Both the position numbers and the translations under genes were made by a program. 9,890 bases of DNA from JASHVB01 sp049522565. Its GTDB lineage: Bacteria; Pseudomonadota; Alphaproteobacteria; Acetobacterales; Acetobacteraceae. This document shows, one piece after another, positions 1-5,834 of the stretch. The stretch spans positions 1 to 9,890 of the forward strand of contig JBEKNT010000257.1 of assembly GCA_049522565.1 (NCBI GenBank), read 5' to 3'. Numbering within the stretch: position 1 is the stretch's first letter; the number at the start of each line of letters is the position of its first letter. The notes under the pieces are model-generated. The model worked only from the letters and a program-made list of their open reading frames with translations. It made no database searches and was not told the origin of the DNA.

Positions 1-7
1 ACCCATG

Positions 8-114
8 CCCCCTCCCGTCCAACCTCTCCAACTGAAGGGTCCCAAGGGCTCCGCCCTTGGCGGGGCTCCAAGGGGCAGCGCCCCTTGGTGGGGTTCCAGG
101 GGCAAAGCCCCTGG
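8..114 (+). repeat. Triple-hairpin intergenic repeat, left copy
   Basis: Three perfect short-loop hairpins stand in a row: 42-60 (CCAAGGGC, loop TCC), 68-88 (CCAAGGGGC, loop AGC) and 96-114 (CCAGGGGC, loop AAA). Each is separated from the next by a 7-base G-rich spacer. A leader beginning CCCCCTCCCGTCC (8-20) precedes them. The same 107-base unit recurs as a reverse complement at 9742-9848 with five mismatches by my count. The arrangement resembles REP/BIME-type extragenic repeats of GC-rich alphaproteobacteria (inference). It lies just upstream of aat and could act on RNA stability or as a terminator for a gene left of the window; there is no T-tract. Confidence 0.9.
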
Positions 115-166
115 CCTTCTTTCGTGATGCCGCGGCGCTTCCCTTCGCCGCCCCGCCGGCTGCACA

Positions 167-835
167 ATGCCCGCCATGTCGCGTCGCGTGGTGGAGATCA
201 CGGCGGAACTGATGCTGCGGGCCTATCGCCACGGGCTGTTCCCCATGGCGGAGACGCGGCGCGGCGACCGCCTGTTCTGGCTGGACCCGGAGCGGCGTGG
301 CGTGCTGCCGCTCGACCGCTTCCACCTGCCGCGCCGCCTGCGCCGCACCGTGCTGTCCGAGACGTTCGACGTGGCGATAGATCGCGACTTCCCCGCCACC
401 ATCGCCGGCTGCGCCACCCCCGTGCCCGGCCGCGACGACACCTGGATCAACCCGCAGATCGAGCGCCTGTTCGGTGAATTGCACCGCATGGGCCACGCCC
501 ATTCGGTGGAGTGCCGCCAGGCCGGCGAGCTGGTCGGCGGGCTCTATGGCGTGGCGATCGGCGGCGTGTTCTTCGGCGAGAGCATGTTCAGCTTCGTCAC
601 CGACGCCTCCAAGGTGGCGCTGGTGCATCTTGTCGCGCGCCTGCGGCTGGGCGGCTTCCGGCTGCTGGACACGCAGTTCGTCACCGCGCACCTGGCGCAA
701 TTCGGCGCCAGGGAAATCCCGCGCGACGAATACAAGGCGCGCCTGGCCGGCGCCCTGGACGCACCGGCACACTGGCTGACCGACCCGGACCCGGCCGCGC
801 TACGCAGCGAGATAGACACGCTGGCGCAACGGTGA
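167..835 (+). CDS. aat: Leucyl/phenylalanyl-tRNA-protein transferase
   Basis: This cytoplasmic enzyme moves Leu or Phe from aminoacyl-tRNA onto proteins with N-terminal Arg or Lys, marking them for ClpS/ClpAP degradation. The 222-aa product shows the family blocks in order: ITAELMLRAYRHGLFPM (11-27), FWLDPERRGVLPL (37-49), TWINPQIERLF (92-102), HSVE (112-115), LVGGLYGVA (122-130), GESMFS (137-142) and LLDTQF (166-171). E138, D168 and Q170 line up at constant offset with E. coli E156, D186 and Q188, which are important for catalysis. The C-terminus is conserved to about residue 195. The start at 167 has no clear Shine-Dalgarno; ATG 176 (three codons later) is an alternative. It follows the triple-hairpin repeat, and no obvious promoter could be picked out in the ~50 bases between. 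It is probably monocistronic or loosely followed by the gene at 894. Confidence 0.97.
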   Translation: MPAMSRRVVEITAELMLRAYRHGLFPMAETRRGDRLFWLDPERRGVLPLDRFHLPRRLRRTVLSETFDVAIDRDFPATIAGCATPVPGRDDTWINPQIERLFGELHRMGHAHSVECRQAGELVGGLYGVAIGGVFFGESMFSFVTDASKVALVHLVARLRLGGFRLLDTQFVTAHLAQFGAREIPRDEYKARLAGALDAPAHWLTDPDPAALRSEIDTLAQR

Positions 836-893
836 CTTGACCGACTCCCGCGTGTCCCGCACCACTGCATGACGCAATACAGGGGATGAGAGG

Positions 894-1502
894 ATGCCAA
901 TACGCACATGGCTGGTGGTGGCGCTTGGCGTGGCCGTGGCGGTGCCGGCCGTGGCACAGGACCATCCGGCGGTGATGCAGCCGACCCGCGACGTCATGGT
1001 GGAATATCACGTCTCCGGCGTCACCCAGGGGCAGCAGCGCTCCGACACGATCCGCATGTATTTCACCGACCATGGCGCGAAGCTGCGGATCGAGCCGGTC
1101 GGTCAGCCGGCATACTCGATCATGGACCGCACCGCCGGGCGCATGATCATGGTGATGACGCCGCAGCACGCCTACATGGAGCTGCCCTACGACCCCAAGC
1201 GGGTGATGGCGTTCGACGACAGGAATGCCACCTTCACCCGGCTCGGCAGCGATACGGTCGCCGGCATCGGCTGCACGACCTACGAGGCGAAGCGGCCGGA
1301 GCACAGCGGCCAGGTGTGCCTCAGCGACGATGGCCTGATGTTGCGCGCCAAGAGCGACAATCCCGCCCAGGCCGGCGGCGAACTGGAGGCGACTCGTGTC
1401 TCCTATGGTCCGCAATCGCCCAGCCTGTTCGCGCCACCGCCCGATTTCCAGAAGATGGACATGTCCAACATGGGCCGGGGCGCGCCAGGCAGCGGCCACT
1501 GA
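894..1502 (+). CDS. Secreted DUF4412-like periplasmic protein
   Basis: The 202-aa product begins with a classical Sec signal peptide: basic start, hydrophobic stretch 6-20, and predicted cleavage after AVA at residue 21. The mature part is beta-rich and has the pattern of DUF4412-type proteins. These patterns are a strand near 33-41, a YF...LRIE stretch at 56-67, an YSIMDRTAGRMIMVM block at 74-88 and an AYMELP segment at 93-98. A VAGIGCTTYE...GQVCLSDDGLMLR region follows (122-151). Its two cysteines, C127 and C142, are well placed for a disulphide. The tail is Met-, Pro- and Gly-rich (FAPPPDFQKMDMSNMG). The start is supported by AGGGG at 881-885 eight bases upstream. The biochemical role of the family is unknown, and nothing here adds to it beyond periplasmic location. 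A repeat hairpin follows the stop. Confidence 0.85.
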   Translation: MPIRTWLVVALGVAVAVPAVAQDHPAVMQPTRDVMVEYHVSGVTQGQQRSDTIRMYFTDHGAKLRIEPVGQPAYSIMDRTAGRMIMVMTPQHAYMELPYDPKRVMAFDDRNATFTRLGSDTVAGIGCTTYEAKRPEHSGQVCLSDDGLMLRAKSDNPAQAGGELEATRVSYGPQSPSLFAPPPDFQKMDMSNMGRGAPGSGH

Positions 1503-1514
1503 CCGCCGTTCATT

Positions 1515-1562
1515 CCCTCTCCCGCAAGGCCGGAGAGGGCACAAGGGTGTAACATCCACCCT
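1515..1562. repeat. Double hairpin, CCCTCTCC-type repeat / possible terminator
   Basis: Two adjacent inverted repeats follow the DUF4412-like gene. The first is CCCTCTCC (1515-1522) / GGAGAGGG (1532-1539) with a 9-base loop. The second is AGGGTG (1544-1549) / CACCCT (1557-1562) with a 7-base loop. There is no T-run, so a canonical intrinsic terminator is doubtful. The wording (ctctcccgc, gggtg) matches the larger palindrome at 7492-7614, suggesting the same dispersed repeat family. Confidence 0.6.
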
Positions 1563-1639
1563 CCTGCCGGGACCCATCCGGGAAGATTGCTGGCGCTTTT
1601 GCGTCCAGCCCCTACATGCGAGGCCGGAGGTGGTTGGCG

Positions 1640-2494
1640 ATGGTGGTTCCCTGGCGTGACCGGCGCGGAAAATTCTTGCCGCTGAAGGCAACGGTGCTGG
1701 CCGCCGTCTGCGTCCCCGGGCTGCTGGCCGCATTCTGGTGGGCGGACGGCGACCTCGGCGCCAAGCCGGTGACCGAGGTGATCCACGATACCGGTCTCTG
1801 GGCGATCCGCTTCCTGCTGATCGCGCTCGCCGTCACCCCGCTGCGCACCGCGCTGAACTGGGGCAAGCTGCTGCTGCTGCGGCGCATGCTGGGGCTGACC
1901 GCGCTGGCCTACGCGGTGGCGCATTTCAGCCTCTACATCGTCGATCAGGACGGCGATCTGCCGGTGGTCGCCGCCGAAATCATCCACCGCTTCTATCTCA
2001 CCATCGGCTTCACCGTACTGCTCGGGCTGATCGCGCTGGGCGCAACCTCGACCGACGCGGCGATCCGCCGCATGGGGCGCTGGTGGAAGCGGCTGCACCG
2101 GCTGACCTATCTGCTCGGCCTGCTGGCCCTGCTGCACTACTTCATCCAGTCCAAGGCCAATGTGTCGGAGCCGGTGTTCGTCGCCGGACTGTATGTCTGG
2201 CTGATGCTGTGGCGCGCCCTGCCGACGACCTGGCAGCGACCCATCGCCATCTATCCCGCCCTCGCATTGCTCTCCGGCGCCGCGGCCGCCGGCATCGAGT
2301 TCGCCTGGTATGGCATCGCCACGCATATCAATCCGTGGCGCGTGCTGGCCGCCGATGCGACGCTGCGCTTCGGATTGCGCCCGGCGCACTATGTCGTGCT
2401 GGTGACACTCGGCCTTGGCGCGGTCATCCTGGCCCGCCGGTTCACGCCGACGCTGCGGCCGCGCCTGCGTCTCAGCCTGCCGCGGACCGGCTGA
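1640..2494 (+). CDS. msrQ: MsrQ/YedZ-type haem-binding membrane subunit
   Basis: This inner-membrane b-type cytochrome of the ferric-reductase-like family normally passes quinone electrons to the periplasmic methionine-sulfoxide reductase MsrP. With start 1640 the protein is 284 aa. Hydrophobic segments run near 17-34, 51-67, 84-101, 118-135, 155-170, 178-195, 203-224 and 250-266. Family marks include HDTGLWAIRFLLIALAVTPLR (49-69), RRMLGLTALAYAVAHFSLY (81-99), an IHRFYLTIGF block, and RLHRLTYLLGLLALLHY (151-167). H95, H153 and H166 fit the conserved haem-ligand histidines. ATG 1640 is preferred over ATG 1616 because GGAGG (1626-1630) lies nine bases before it and nothing similar precedes 1616. 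The ~80 residues after position 200, with two extra hydrophobic stretches, exceed the ~210-aa E. coli protein. No msrP is in the window. Its stop overlaps the Shine-Dalgarno of the next gene, indicating an operon. Confidence 0.87.
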   Translation: MVVPWRDRRGKFLPLKATVLAAVCVPGLLAAFWWADGDLGAKPVTEVIHDTGLWAIRFLLIALAVTPLRTALNWGKLLLLRRMLGLTALAYAVAHFSLYIVDQDGDLPVVAAEIIHRFYLTIGFTVLLGLIALGATSTDAAIRRMGRWWKRLHRLTYLLGLLALLHYFIQSKANVSEPVFVAGLYVWLMLWRALPTTWQRPIAIYPALALLSGAAAAGIEFAWYGIATHINPWRVLAADATLRFGLRPAHYVVLVTLGLGAVILARRFTPTLRPRLRLSLPRTG

Positions 2495-2499
2495 AGGAG
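2494..2499 (+). promoter_or_regulatory. Ribosome binding site overlapping msrQ stop
   Basis: AAGGAG lies ten bases before ATG 2510 and shares its first base with the TGA stop of msrQ (2492-2494). This placement favours translational coupling between the two genes. Confidence 0.75.
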
Positions 2500-2509
2500 A
2501 ACGCCGCCG

Positions 2510-3676
2510 ATGCTGCCGTCGCAACGCGACCTGTTCGATATGCCGCGCGAGGTCTGCTACCTGAACGCTGCCTCCTGGGGGCCGCTGCCGCGCGCTGCGA
2601 TGCAAGCGGGCCGCGCGGCGATGGCGCGCAAGGGCCAGCCCTGGACGCTTCCCGCCGACTTCGCTCCGGCGCAGTTCGAGCGGGCTCGCCGCGCCGCGGC
2701 AAGGCTGATCAACGCCGATCCCGCCGACGTGGCGCTGATCCCCTCGGTCAGTTACGGCGTCGCCACCGCGGGGAAACTGTTCGCTCCACCGCGGGCCACG
2801 CGCGTGCTGACGCTGGAGAACGATCACGTCTCGCCGGTGCTGGAATGGCGGACGCTCGCGTCACGCGCGCATTTCATTCTGGAAACGGTGCGGCAACCGC
2901 GTGATGGCGACTGGACCGCGGCGCTGCTGGAGGCGATCGACCGGCCCGGTGCGCCGCCGGTGGGGCTGGCGTCGATCTCCTCGGTGCATTGGTCGGACGG
3001 TTGCGCGATCGACCTGGAACGCGTCGGCGCGGCATTGCGTCGGTACGGCGCGGCGCTGCTGATCGACGCGACGCACGCGGCGGGGGTGATGCCGCTGGAC
3101 GTGCACGTGCTCGATCCGGATTTCGTGGTGTTTCCGACGTACAAATGGGTGCTTGGGCCGTATGGTCGCGCGTTCCTCTATGTGGCGAAGCGGCGGCAGA
3201 ACGGCGAGCCGCTGGAACAGACCGGTGCCGCACGGCGCGCGGTGAATTCCGAATGCGCGCCGTACATGCGCGATCTCGCCTATGTCGATGGCGCGCGGCG
3301 GTTCGATATGGGCGAGCGGGATTTTTTCGTTTCGCTGGACATGGCGGCGATCGGCATGGAGTTGGTGGCCGACTGGGGCAGCGCAGCGATCCTCGAGCGG
3401 CTGCGCATGCTGACGGATCGGCTGGCTGACGGCTTGCGCAACACCGGTGTGCGGACCCCGGACGCACGCGTGCGCGCGCCGCACATCCTGAGTCTTGCGT
3501 TCCCGGGCGGTATGCCGGAGGGGTTGGTGGAGCGGCTGGCAGCGGCGCAGATCTATGCCGCGCCACGGCTGGGGCGGTTGCGCATCAGTCCGCACGTTTA
3601 CAACGACGAGGCGGACGTGGACCGGTTCGTCGATGGCCTCTCCCGCGCTATGCGCGAGGTTGCACCGCGCAACTGA
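2510..3676 (+). CDS. Class V aminotransferase-fold PLP-dependent enzyme
   Basis: The 388-aa length and sequence fit fold-type I, class V PLP enzymes (cysteine desulfurase / isopenicillin N epimerase-like). Visible landmarks are YLNAASWGPLP (17-27, substrate-entry strand), the IPSVSYGVATAG phosphate-binding region (77-88), SISSVHWSDG (155-164) and LLIDATHAAGVMPLDV (183-198). In the last, D186 should pair with the pyridine nitrogen and H189 stack near it. In FPTYKWVLGPYG (208-219), K212 is the probable Schiff-base lysine. The C-terminal domain ends with GRLRISPHVYN (355-365); R358 would bind a substrate carboxylate. The N-terminus is intact and the start has a good Shine-Dalgarno. No cysteine-desulfurase-style catalytic Cys loop is obvious, so the substrate cannot be named. 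It sits 15 nt after msrQ and is probably cotranscribed. A hairpin 70 bases downstream may end the transcript. Confidence 0.9.
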   Translation: MLPSQRDLFDMPREVCYLNAASWGPLPRAAMQAGRAAMARKGQPWTLPADFAPAQFERARRAAARLINADPADVALIPSVSYGVATAGKLFAPPRATRVLTLENDHVSPVLEWRTLASRAHFILETVRQPRDGDWTAALLEAIDRPGAPPVGLASISSVHWSDGCAIDLERVGAALRRYGAALLIDATHAAGVMPLDVHVLDPDFVVFPTYKWVLGPYGRAFLYVAKRRQNGEPLEQTGAARRAVNSECAPYMRDLAYVDGARRFDMGERDFFVSLDMAAIGMELVADWGSAAILERLRMLTDRLADGLRNTGVRTPDARVRAPHILSLAFPGGMPEGLVERLAAAQIYAAPRLGRLRISPHVYNDEADVDRFVDGLSRAMREVAPRN

Positions 3677-3743
3677 CACTCTCCTGACGAGACTCCGGTC
3701 GAGTCCGCGACGCTGTCGGGTCGCTGTCACGTCGCACGCTATC

Positions 3744-3774
3744 CGGTGTCCAGCCGGTCAGACCGGCCACACCG
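3744..3774. terminator. Nested hairpin between convergent genes
   Basis: CGGTGT (3744-3749) and ACACCG (3769-3774) enclose a second perfect stem, GCCGGT (3753-3758) / ACCGGC (3762-3767) with loop CAG. It lies in the 175-base gap between the convergent PLP-enzyme gene and the 213-aa gene, a natural place for a two-way transcription barrier. There is no T-tract on either strand, so intrinsic termination is not certain. Confidence 0.5.
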
Positions 3775-3851
3775 CGTCATGGGGCGCTTGACCCCGGCAT
3801 CGGCATGACGGGCTGCTATCGCCGCTGGGTCAACATCGAGGGCGCCGGGCG

Positions 3852-4493
3852 TCAGATGTCGATCACGGTTTCCGACAGGCGGTCCTTGCTCATCTTGATG
3901 CCGTTCGGGGTTTGCACGTAGGCGATCCAGCGCGTGCCGGAGGCGCGAACCAGGCAACCGAAGCCGCTGTTGGTGCGGGCGTCATACGCTGGCCCAATCC
4001 GCTCATGCAGGATCGTTGCGCCGGAATAGCGCGATGCGACACTGCCGGTCCACACCCCGGCGGTCGGCTCGTGATAGACATAAACGCTGCCGCCCTCCCG
4101 CGTGACGACAAAGTTGCAGCCGGTAAAAGTGAACGTGAAAACGTAGTTGGTGGTGACCTGGCTCAGGTTGATCCTGCCAAAATTAGTACTGCTCGGCGCG
4201 TTGTCCTTCTGGCCGAGATAGGGGATGTAGTTGCCCACGATTGCCCGGCCACGCCGGCCGGTGCCGCCGTACGTTCCGGTCCCTCCGAGTATCTTCAGAT
4301 CGATGTAGCCGATGCGATTGCGGACCAGATCGAATTCGACCGTCGTGTTGAATTCCTGTGTCACTGCCAGGGTATTGCCGCTGATGCGATTGACGTCCGA
4401 CTTCTGCGCCGCTTCTCCCGTGTAGCAAACGATGGCGTTCTTCTCCAGGTATGCCTTCGGGTTGGTTATGAATTGCAGGTTTTGCCCGTCCAT
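3852..4493 (-). CDS. Orphan protein with CNF/BLF1-like Cys-His motif (possible glutamine deamidase)
   Basis: I do not recognise this 213-aa protein with certainty. It has no signal peptide or membrane span and alternates short hydrophobic strands with Gly/Thr turns, suggesting a beta-rich fold. The central segment is FTFTGCNFVVTREGGSVYVY followed at once by HEPT. C126 sits in an FTGC context and H141 lies exactly 15 residues later at the end of the next strand. Rho-modifying toxins of the CNF/DNT family have a catalytic Cys in an SGC context and a His 15 residues on (CNF1 C866/H881, DNT C1292/H1307); BLF1 has LSGC with C94/H106. The function is therefore inferred as a possible protein-glutamine deamidase. 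The C-terminal part (GFGCLVRASGTRWIAYVQT, 177-195) has no match I can name. The start has AGGGG (4504-4500) six bases upstream. The DNA is visibly less GC-rich than its neighbours (for example around 4177-4190), hinting at transfer. It has no operon partner or immunity gene nearby. Confidence 0.8.
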   Translation of the reverse strand: MDGQNLQFITNPKAYLEKNAIVCYTGEAAQKSDVNRISGNTLAVTQEFNTTVEFDLVRNRIGYIDLKILGGTGTYGGTGRRGRAIVGNYIPYLGQKDNAPSSTNFGRINLSQVTTNYVFTFTFTGCNFVVTREGGSVYVYHEPTAGVWTGSVASRYSGATILHERIGPAYDARTNSGFGCLVRASGTRWIAYVQTPNGIKMSKDRLSETVIDI

Positions 4494-4834
4494 TGGTTTC
4501 CCCTATCCGGTGGTCGGTGTTGCGGCTGCGGCGCGCGACTCCGCAAGACATGCGGCGTATCAGGTCGCGAAGTCTAGAGCGTTTTTGGCCTGACTGGAAT
4601 CGTCGAGCCCTCTGTCATTGCTTCGTCGCTTCGCTCCTCGCAATGACAGGTGAACGCCAGCGTTTCCGGTCAGGGTGGAAGTGCTCTAACCGTTACGCTG
4701 TACGTGCGCAAGAGTCCGTGCTGGCGGTGTGTCGGTCCTCGGGCGCCATGTCGCGTCGATCGCCCGGCGAACCGGCCCCGGCACCCGGCGAAGCCACATC
4801 GCGGGTGGTCCGGCCTGGTTTCCCTGAGCGAAGG
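4494..4834. other. Non-coding stretch holding a composite repeat
   Basis: No convincing gene lies here. The first ~80 bases are the leader of the 213-aa gene. The middle (4575-4688) is the composite inverted repeat listed separately. In the last ~145 bases I see nothing beyond ordinary GC-rich sequence; the open frames that cross it on the + strand lack plausible protein composition and ribosome binding sites. Confidence 0.6.
4575..4688. repeat. 114-bp composite palindromic repeat (MITE-like)
   Basis: The outer ends are the inverted hexamers TAGAGC (4575-4580) and GCTCTA (4683-4688). Just inside each is a related 25-30 base motif: gcgtttttggcctgactgg at 4579-4597 and gcgtttccggtcagggtgg at 4660-4678. 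These agree both as direct copies and, loosely, as an inverted pair. The core is a perfect 10-bp inverted repeat CTGTCATTGC (4612-4621) / GCAATGACAG (4640-4649) around an 18-base spacer. The core wording (TGTCATTGC...GCTTCGCTCCTCGCAATGACA) is a repeat type seen across many bacteria, and the TAGAGC-gtttt-ggtcag arm resembles alphaproteobacterial dispersed repeats (from general knowledge). There is no transposase. Confidence 0.75.
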
Positions 4835-5047
4835 TCAGAATCTTATATGAACGTGTTGGGCGCCGACGGGCTCGCCTGGCCTCTCATCGGCGGCGGCGGT
4901 GGCCGGATTGCGCGCGGCGGGCGAGGCCGCCAGCCAACTGAAGACCACCAAACCGGCGATGAGCGACGTCATGACCAGCACCGCCGCGACGCAGATGCAA
5001 CGCCACGCGCGGCGGCTGCTGTCCGATGCAAACTTCCATGCGGTCAT
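4835..5047 (-). CDS. Small single-span membrane protein, unknown function
   Basis: The product is 70 aa if it starts at ATG 5047, which overlaps the TGA of the upstream gene in an ATGA tetranucleotide (5044-5047). ATG 5056, three codons earlier, is the alternative (73 aa). A short polar N-terminus rich in Arg precedes one strongly hydrophobic segment at about residues 18-40 (CICVAAVLVMTSLIAGLVVF). A ~30-residue polar, Pro/Ala-rich tail ending HVHIRF follows. The Arg-rich start before the helix suggests an N-in, C-out topology. I do not recognise the family. The translation-coupling geometry with the 94-aa gene is the main reason to accept it; an own Shine-Dalgarno is weak. It is probably a functional partner of that gene. 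Confidence 0.62.
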   Translation of the reverse strand: MTAWKFASDSSRRAWRCICVAAVLVMTSLIAGLVVFSWLAASPAARNPATAAADERPGEPVGAQHVHIRF

Positions 5048-5328
5048 AGCGTCCATCGCTGGCGTCCCGCCGTCGTCTGCCGCTCCGCCAGCGTCGCCAG
5101 CCGGTAGGTCGTGGCGCCCAATCTTCGCAACATGACAGGCACCTCCGGTCGTGCCGGCAGCGGGCCGTCCTGAAGAAACATGGACCAATCCGTCCAATCC
5201 GCCTTAGTAACGAGCAGGAGACGTCTCTGGCGGTCATCGTCAAGGTTCACTTGCGTGCCGACGATGTGAAGCTGACGGAACTGGTCTCGCAGCAGCGACG
5301 CGGCAGCGGTCTGGTGGGTGGTCGTCAT
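5044..5328 (-). CDS. Small hypothetical protein (94 aa)
   Basis: The start at ATG 5328 is decided by a strong Shine-Dalgarno, GGAGGT, within 5333-5338 just upstream. The frame is open further upstream to 5397, but without a site of this quality. The product is 94 aa, soluble, mixed charged/hydrophobic, with a VNLDDDRQRRLLLVTKADW stretch (27-45) and a C-terminal MLRRLGATTYRLATLAER helix-like stretch (66-83). I do not recognise the family. The stop overlaps the start of the 70-aa membrane protein by four bases (ATGA), so the two are very probably cotranslated. An interrupted palindrome at 5411-5428 lies about 85 bases upstream and could be an operator. Confidence 0.7.
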   Translation of the reverse strand: MTTTHQTAAASLLRDQFRQLHIVGTQVNLDDDRQRRLLLVTKADWTDWSMFLQDGPLPARPEVPVMLRRLGATTYRLATLAERQTTAGRQRWTL

Positions 5329-5330
5329 GG

Positions 5331-5338
5331 TGACCTCC
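5331..5338 (-). promoter_or_regulatory. Strong Shine-Dalgarno for the 94-aa gene
   Basis: Read on the - strand this is GGAGGTCA, followed two bases later by ATG 5328. It is one of the best ribosome binding sites in the window and fixes the start 23 codons inside the longer open frame. Confidence 0.8.
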
Positions 5339-5410
5339 GTGCGATGGGTCGGAGCCGGCCTGGCGGTTGAGCATCGCAGACGACAACCTGGACGCATCTC
5401 GCTCGATCGT

Positions 5411-5428
5411 CAGTGACGTGCCTCACTG
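5411..5428. promoter_or_regulatory. Interrupted palindrome, possible operator
   Basis: CAGTGA (5411-5416) and TCACTG (5423-5428) form a perfect 6+6 inverted repeat with a 6-base spacer. It lies in the 117-base gap between the broken hydrolase and the 94-aa gene, upstream of the latter. The size suits a dimeric regulator, but no regulator gene is nearby and the site occurs once; the call is tentative. Confidence 0.3.
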
Positions 5429-5445
5429 CGGCGGCGTGGTGTTGG

Positions 5446-5748
5446 TCACACCCCGATGGTACCAGCGCCATCCAGCAACCGGCTGGTCGGCGCGATATTC
5501 GCTCCCAGGTTCCATCCGTGCGCGTCGTAGCCGATCCGGGTCAGGAACTCTCTCACCTGTGCCGTATGGCGGTCGCCACGCGCGAGCGCAGGCAGGACCA
5601 GAACGGGATGGCCGTCTCCCCGTGGGGCGGCGGCGGCGCGGTCATCGATCCGGACCTTCGGCGCCGGGGTCAGCAGCGCGCCAGCCTCGGCGACGGTGAG
5701 ACGAAGGGCGGGACGGCGTGATTTGAAGTCCGCTTGGTCGATCGTCAT
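5446..5748 (-). pseudogene. Alpha/beta hydrolase, N-terminal fragment (3' truncated)
   Basis: From ATG 5748 the frame encodes 100 aa. It matches the beginning of lipase-like alpha/beta hydrolases: RGDGHPVLVLPALARGD (43-59, first core strand and oxyanion loop region), an REFLTRIGYDAHGWNLG helix-strand (66-82), and GANIAPTSRLLDGA (82-95). After about residue 95 the similarity ends, with only GTIGV and a stop. The nucleophile elbow (GxSxG), the acid and the histidine that should follow are absent, and I find no remainder in any frame downstream to 4835. Full-length relatives are well over 200 aa, so the product should be catalytically dead. The break is near 5463. The Shine-Dalgarno is weak. It follows the HAD gene after an 86-base gap on the same strand. 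A small functional protein is possible but unlikely. Confidence 0.65.
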
Positions 5749-5834
5749 GGATGCCGCAGGGCGTTGCCGTCGCCGGTCAGGCACCGCGCTGCCGCTCGGC
5801 GTCGCCAGGCCGCGACAACCCGTCCGCGCATTGC

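Noticed and set aside
8..114. CRISPR or tandem-repeat array
   Set aside because: The three units are self-complementary hairpins of differing sequence, not identical direct repeats with unique spacers of CRISPR length.
85..477. Frame beginning MVGFQGQSPW at the left edge
   Set aside because: The opening is the translated hairpin repeat and the rest is an out-of-frame reading of aat. The same peptide starts the over-extended DUF374 frame at 9771, confirming it is repeat-derived.
681..1733. Long - strand open frame opposite aat and the DUF4412-like gene
   Set aside because: Shadow of real genes; it crosses the intergenic repeat and has no recognisable domain.
1403..2827. Long open frame on the - strand opposite msrQ and the PLP-enzyme start
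   Set aside because: Low-complexity Arg/Gln/Gly-rich translation lying antisense to genes with clear motifs; no ribosome binding site or family.
3912..4577. 221-codon + strand frame opposite the 213-aa protein
   Set aside because: The - strand frame has a ribosome binding site, balanced composition and a coherent motif. The + frame is Ala/Arg/Val-rich without features, but it is the closest competitor and should be rechecked if the - strand protein has no homologues.
4493..5107. 204-codon + strand frame across the composite repeat
   Set aside because: It runs through a hairpin repeat, is Arg/Ser-rich, and lies opposite better-supported small - strand genes.
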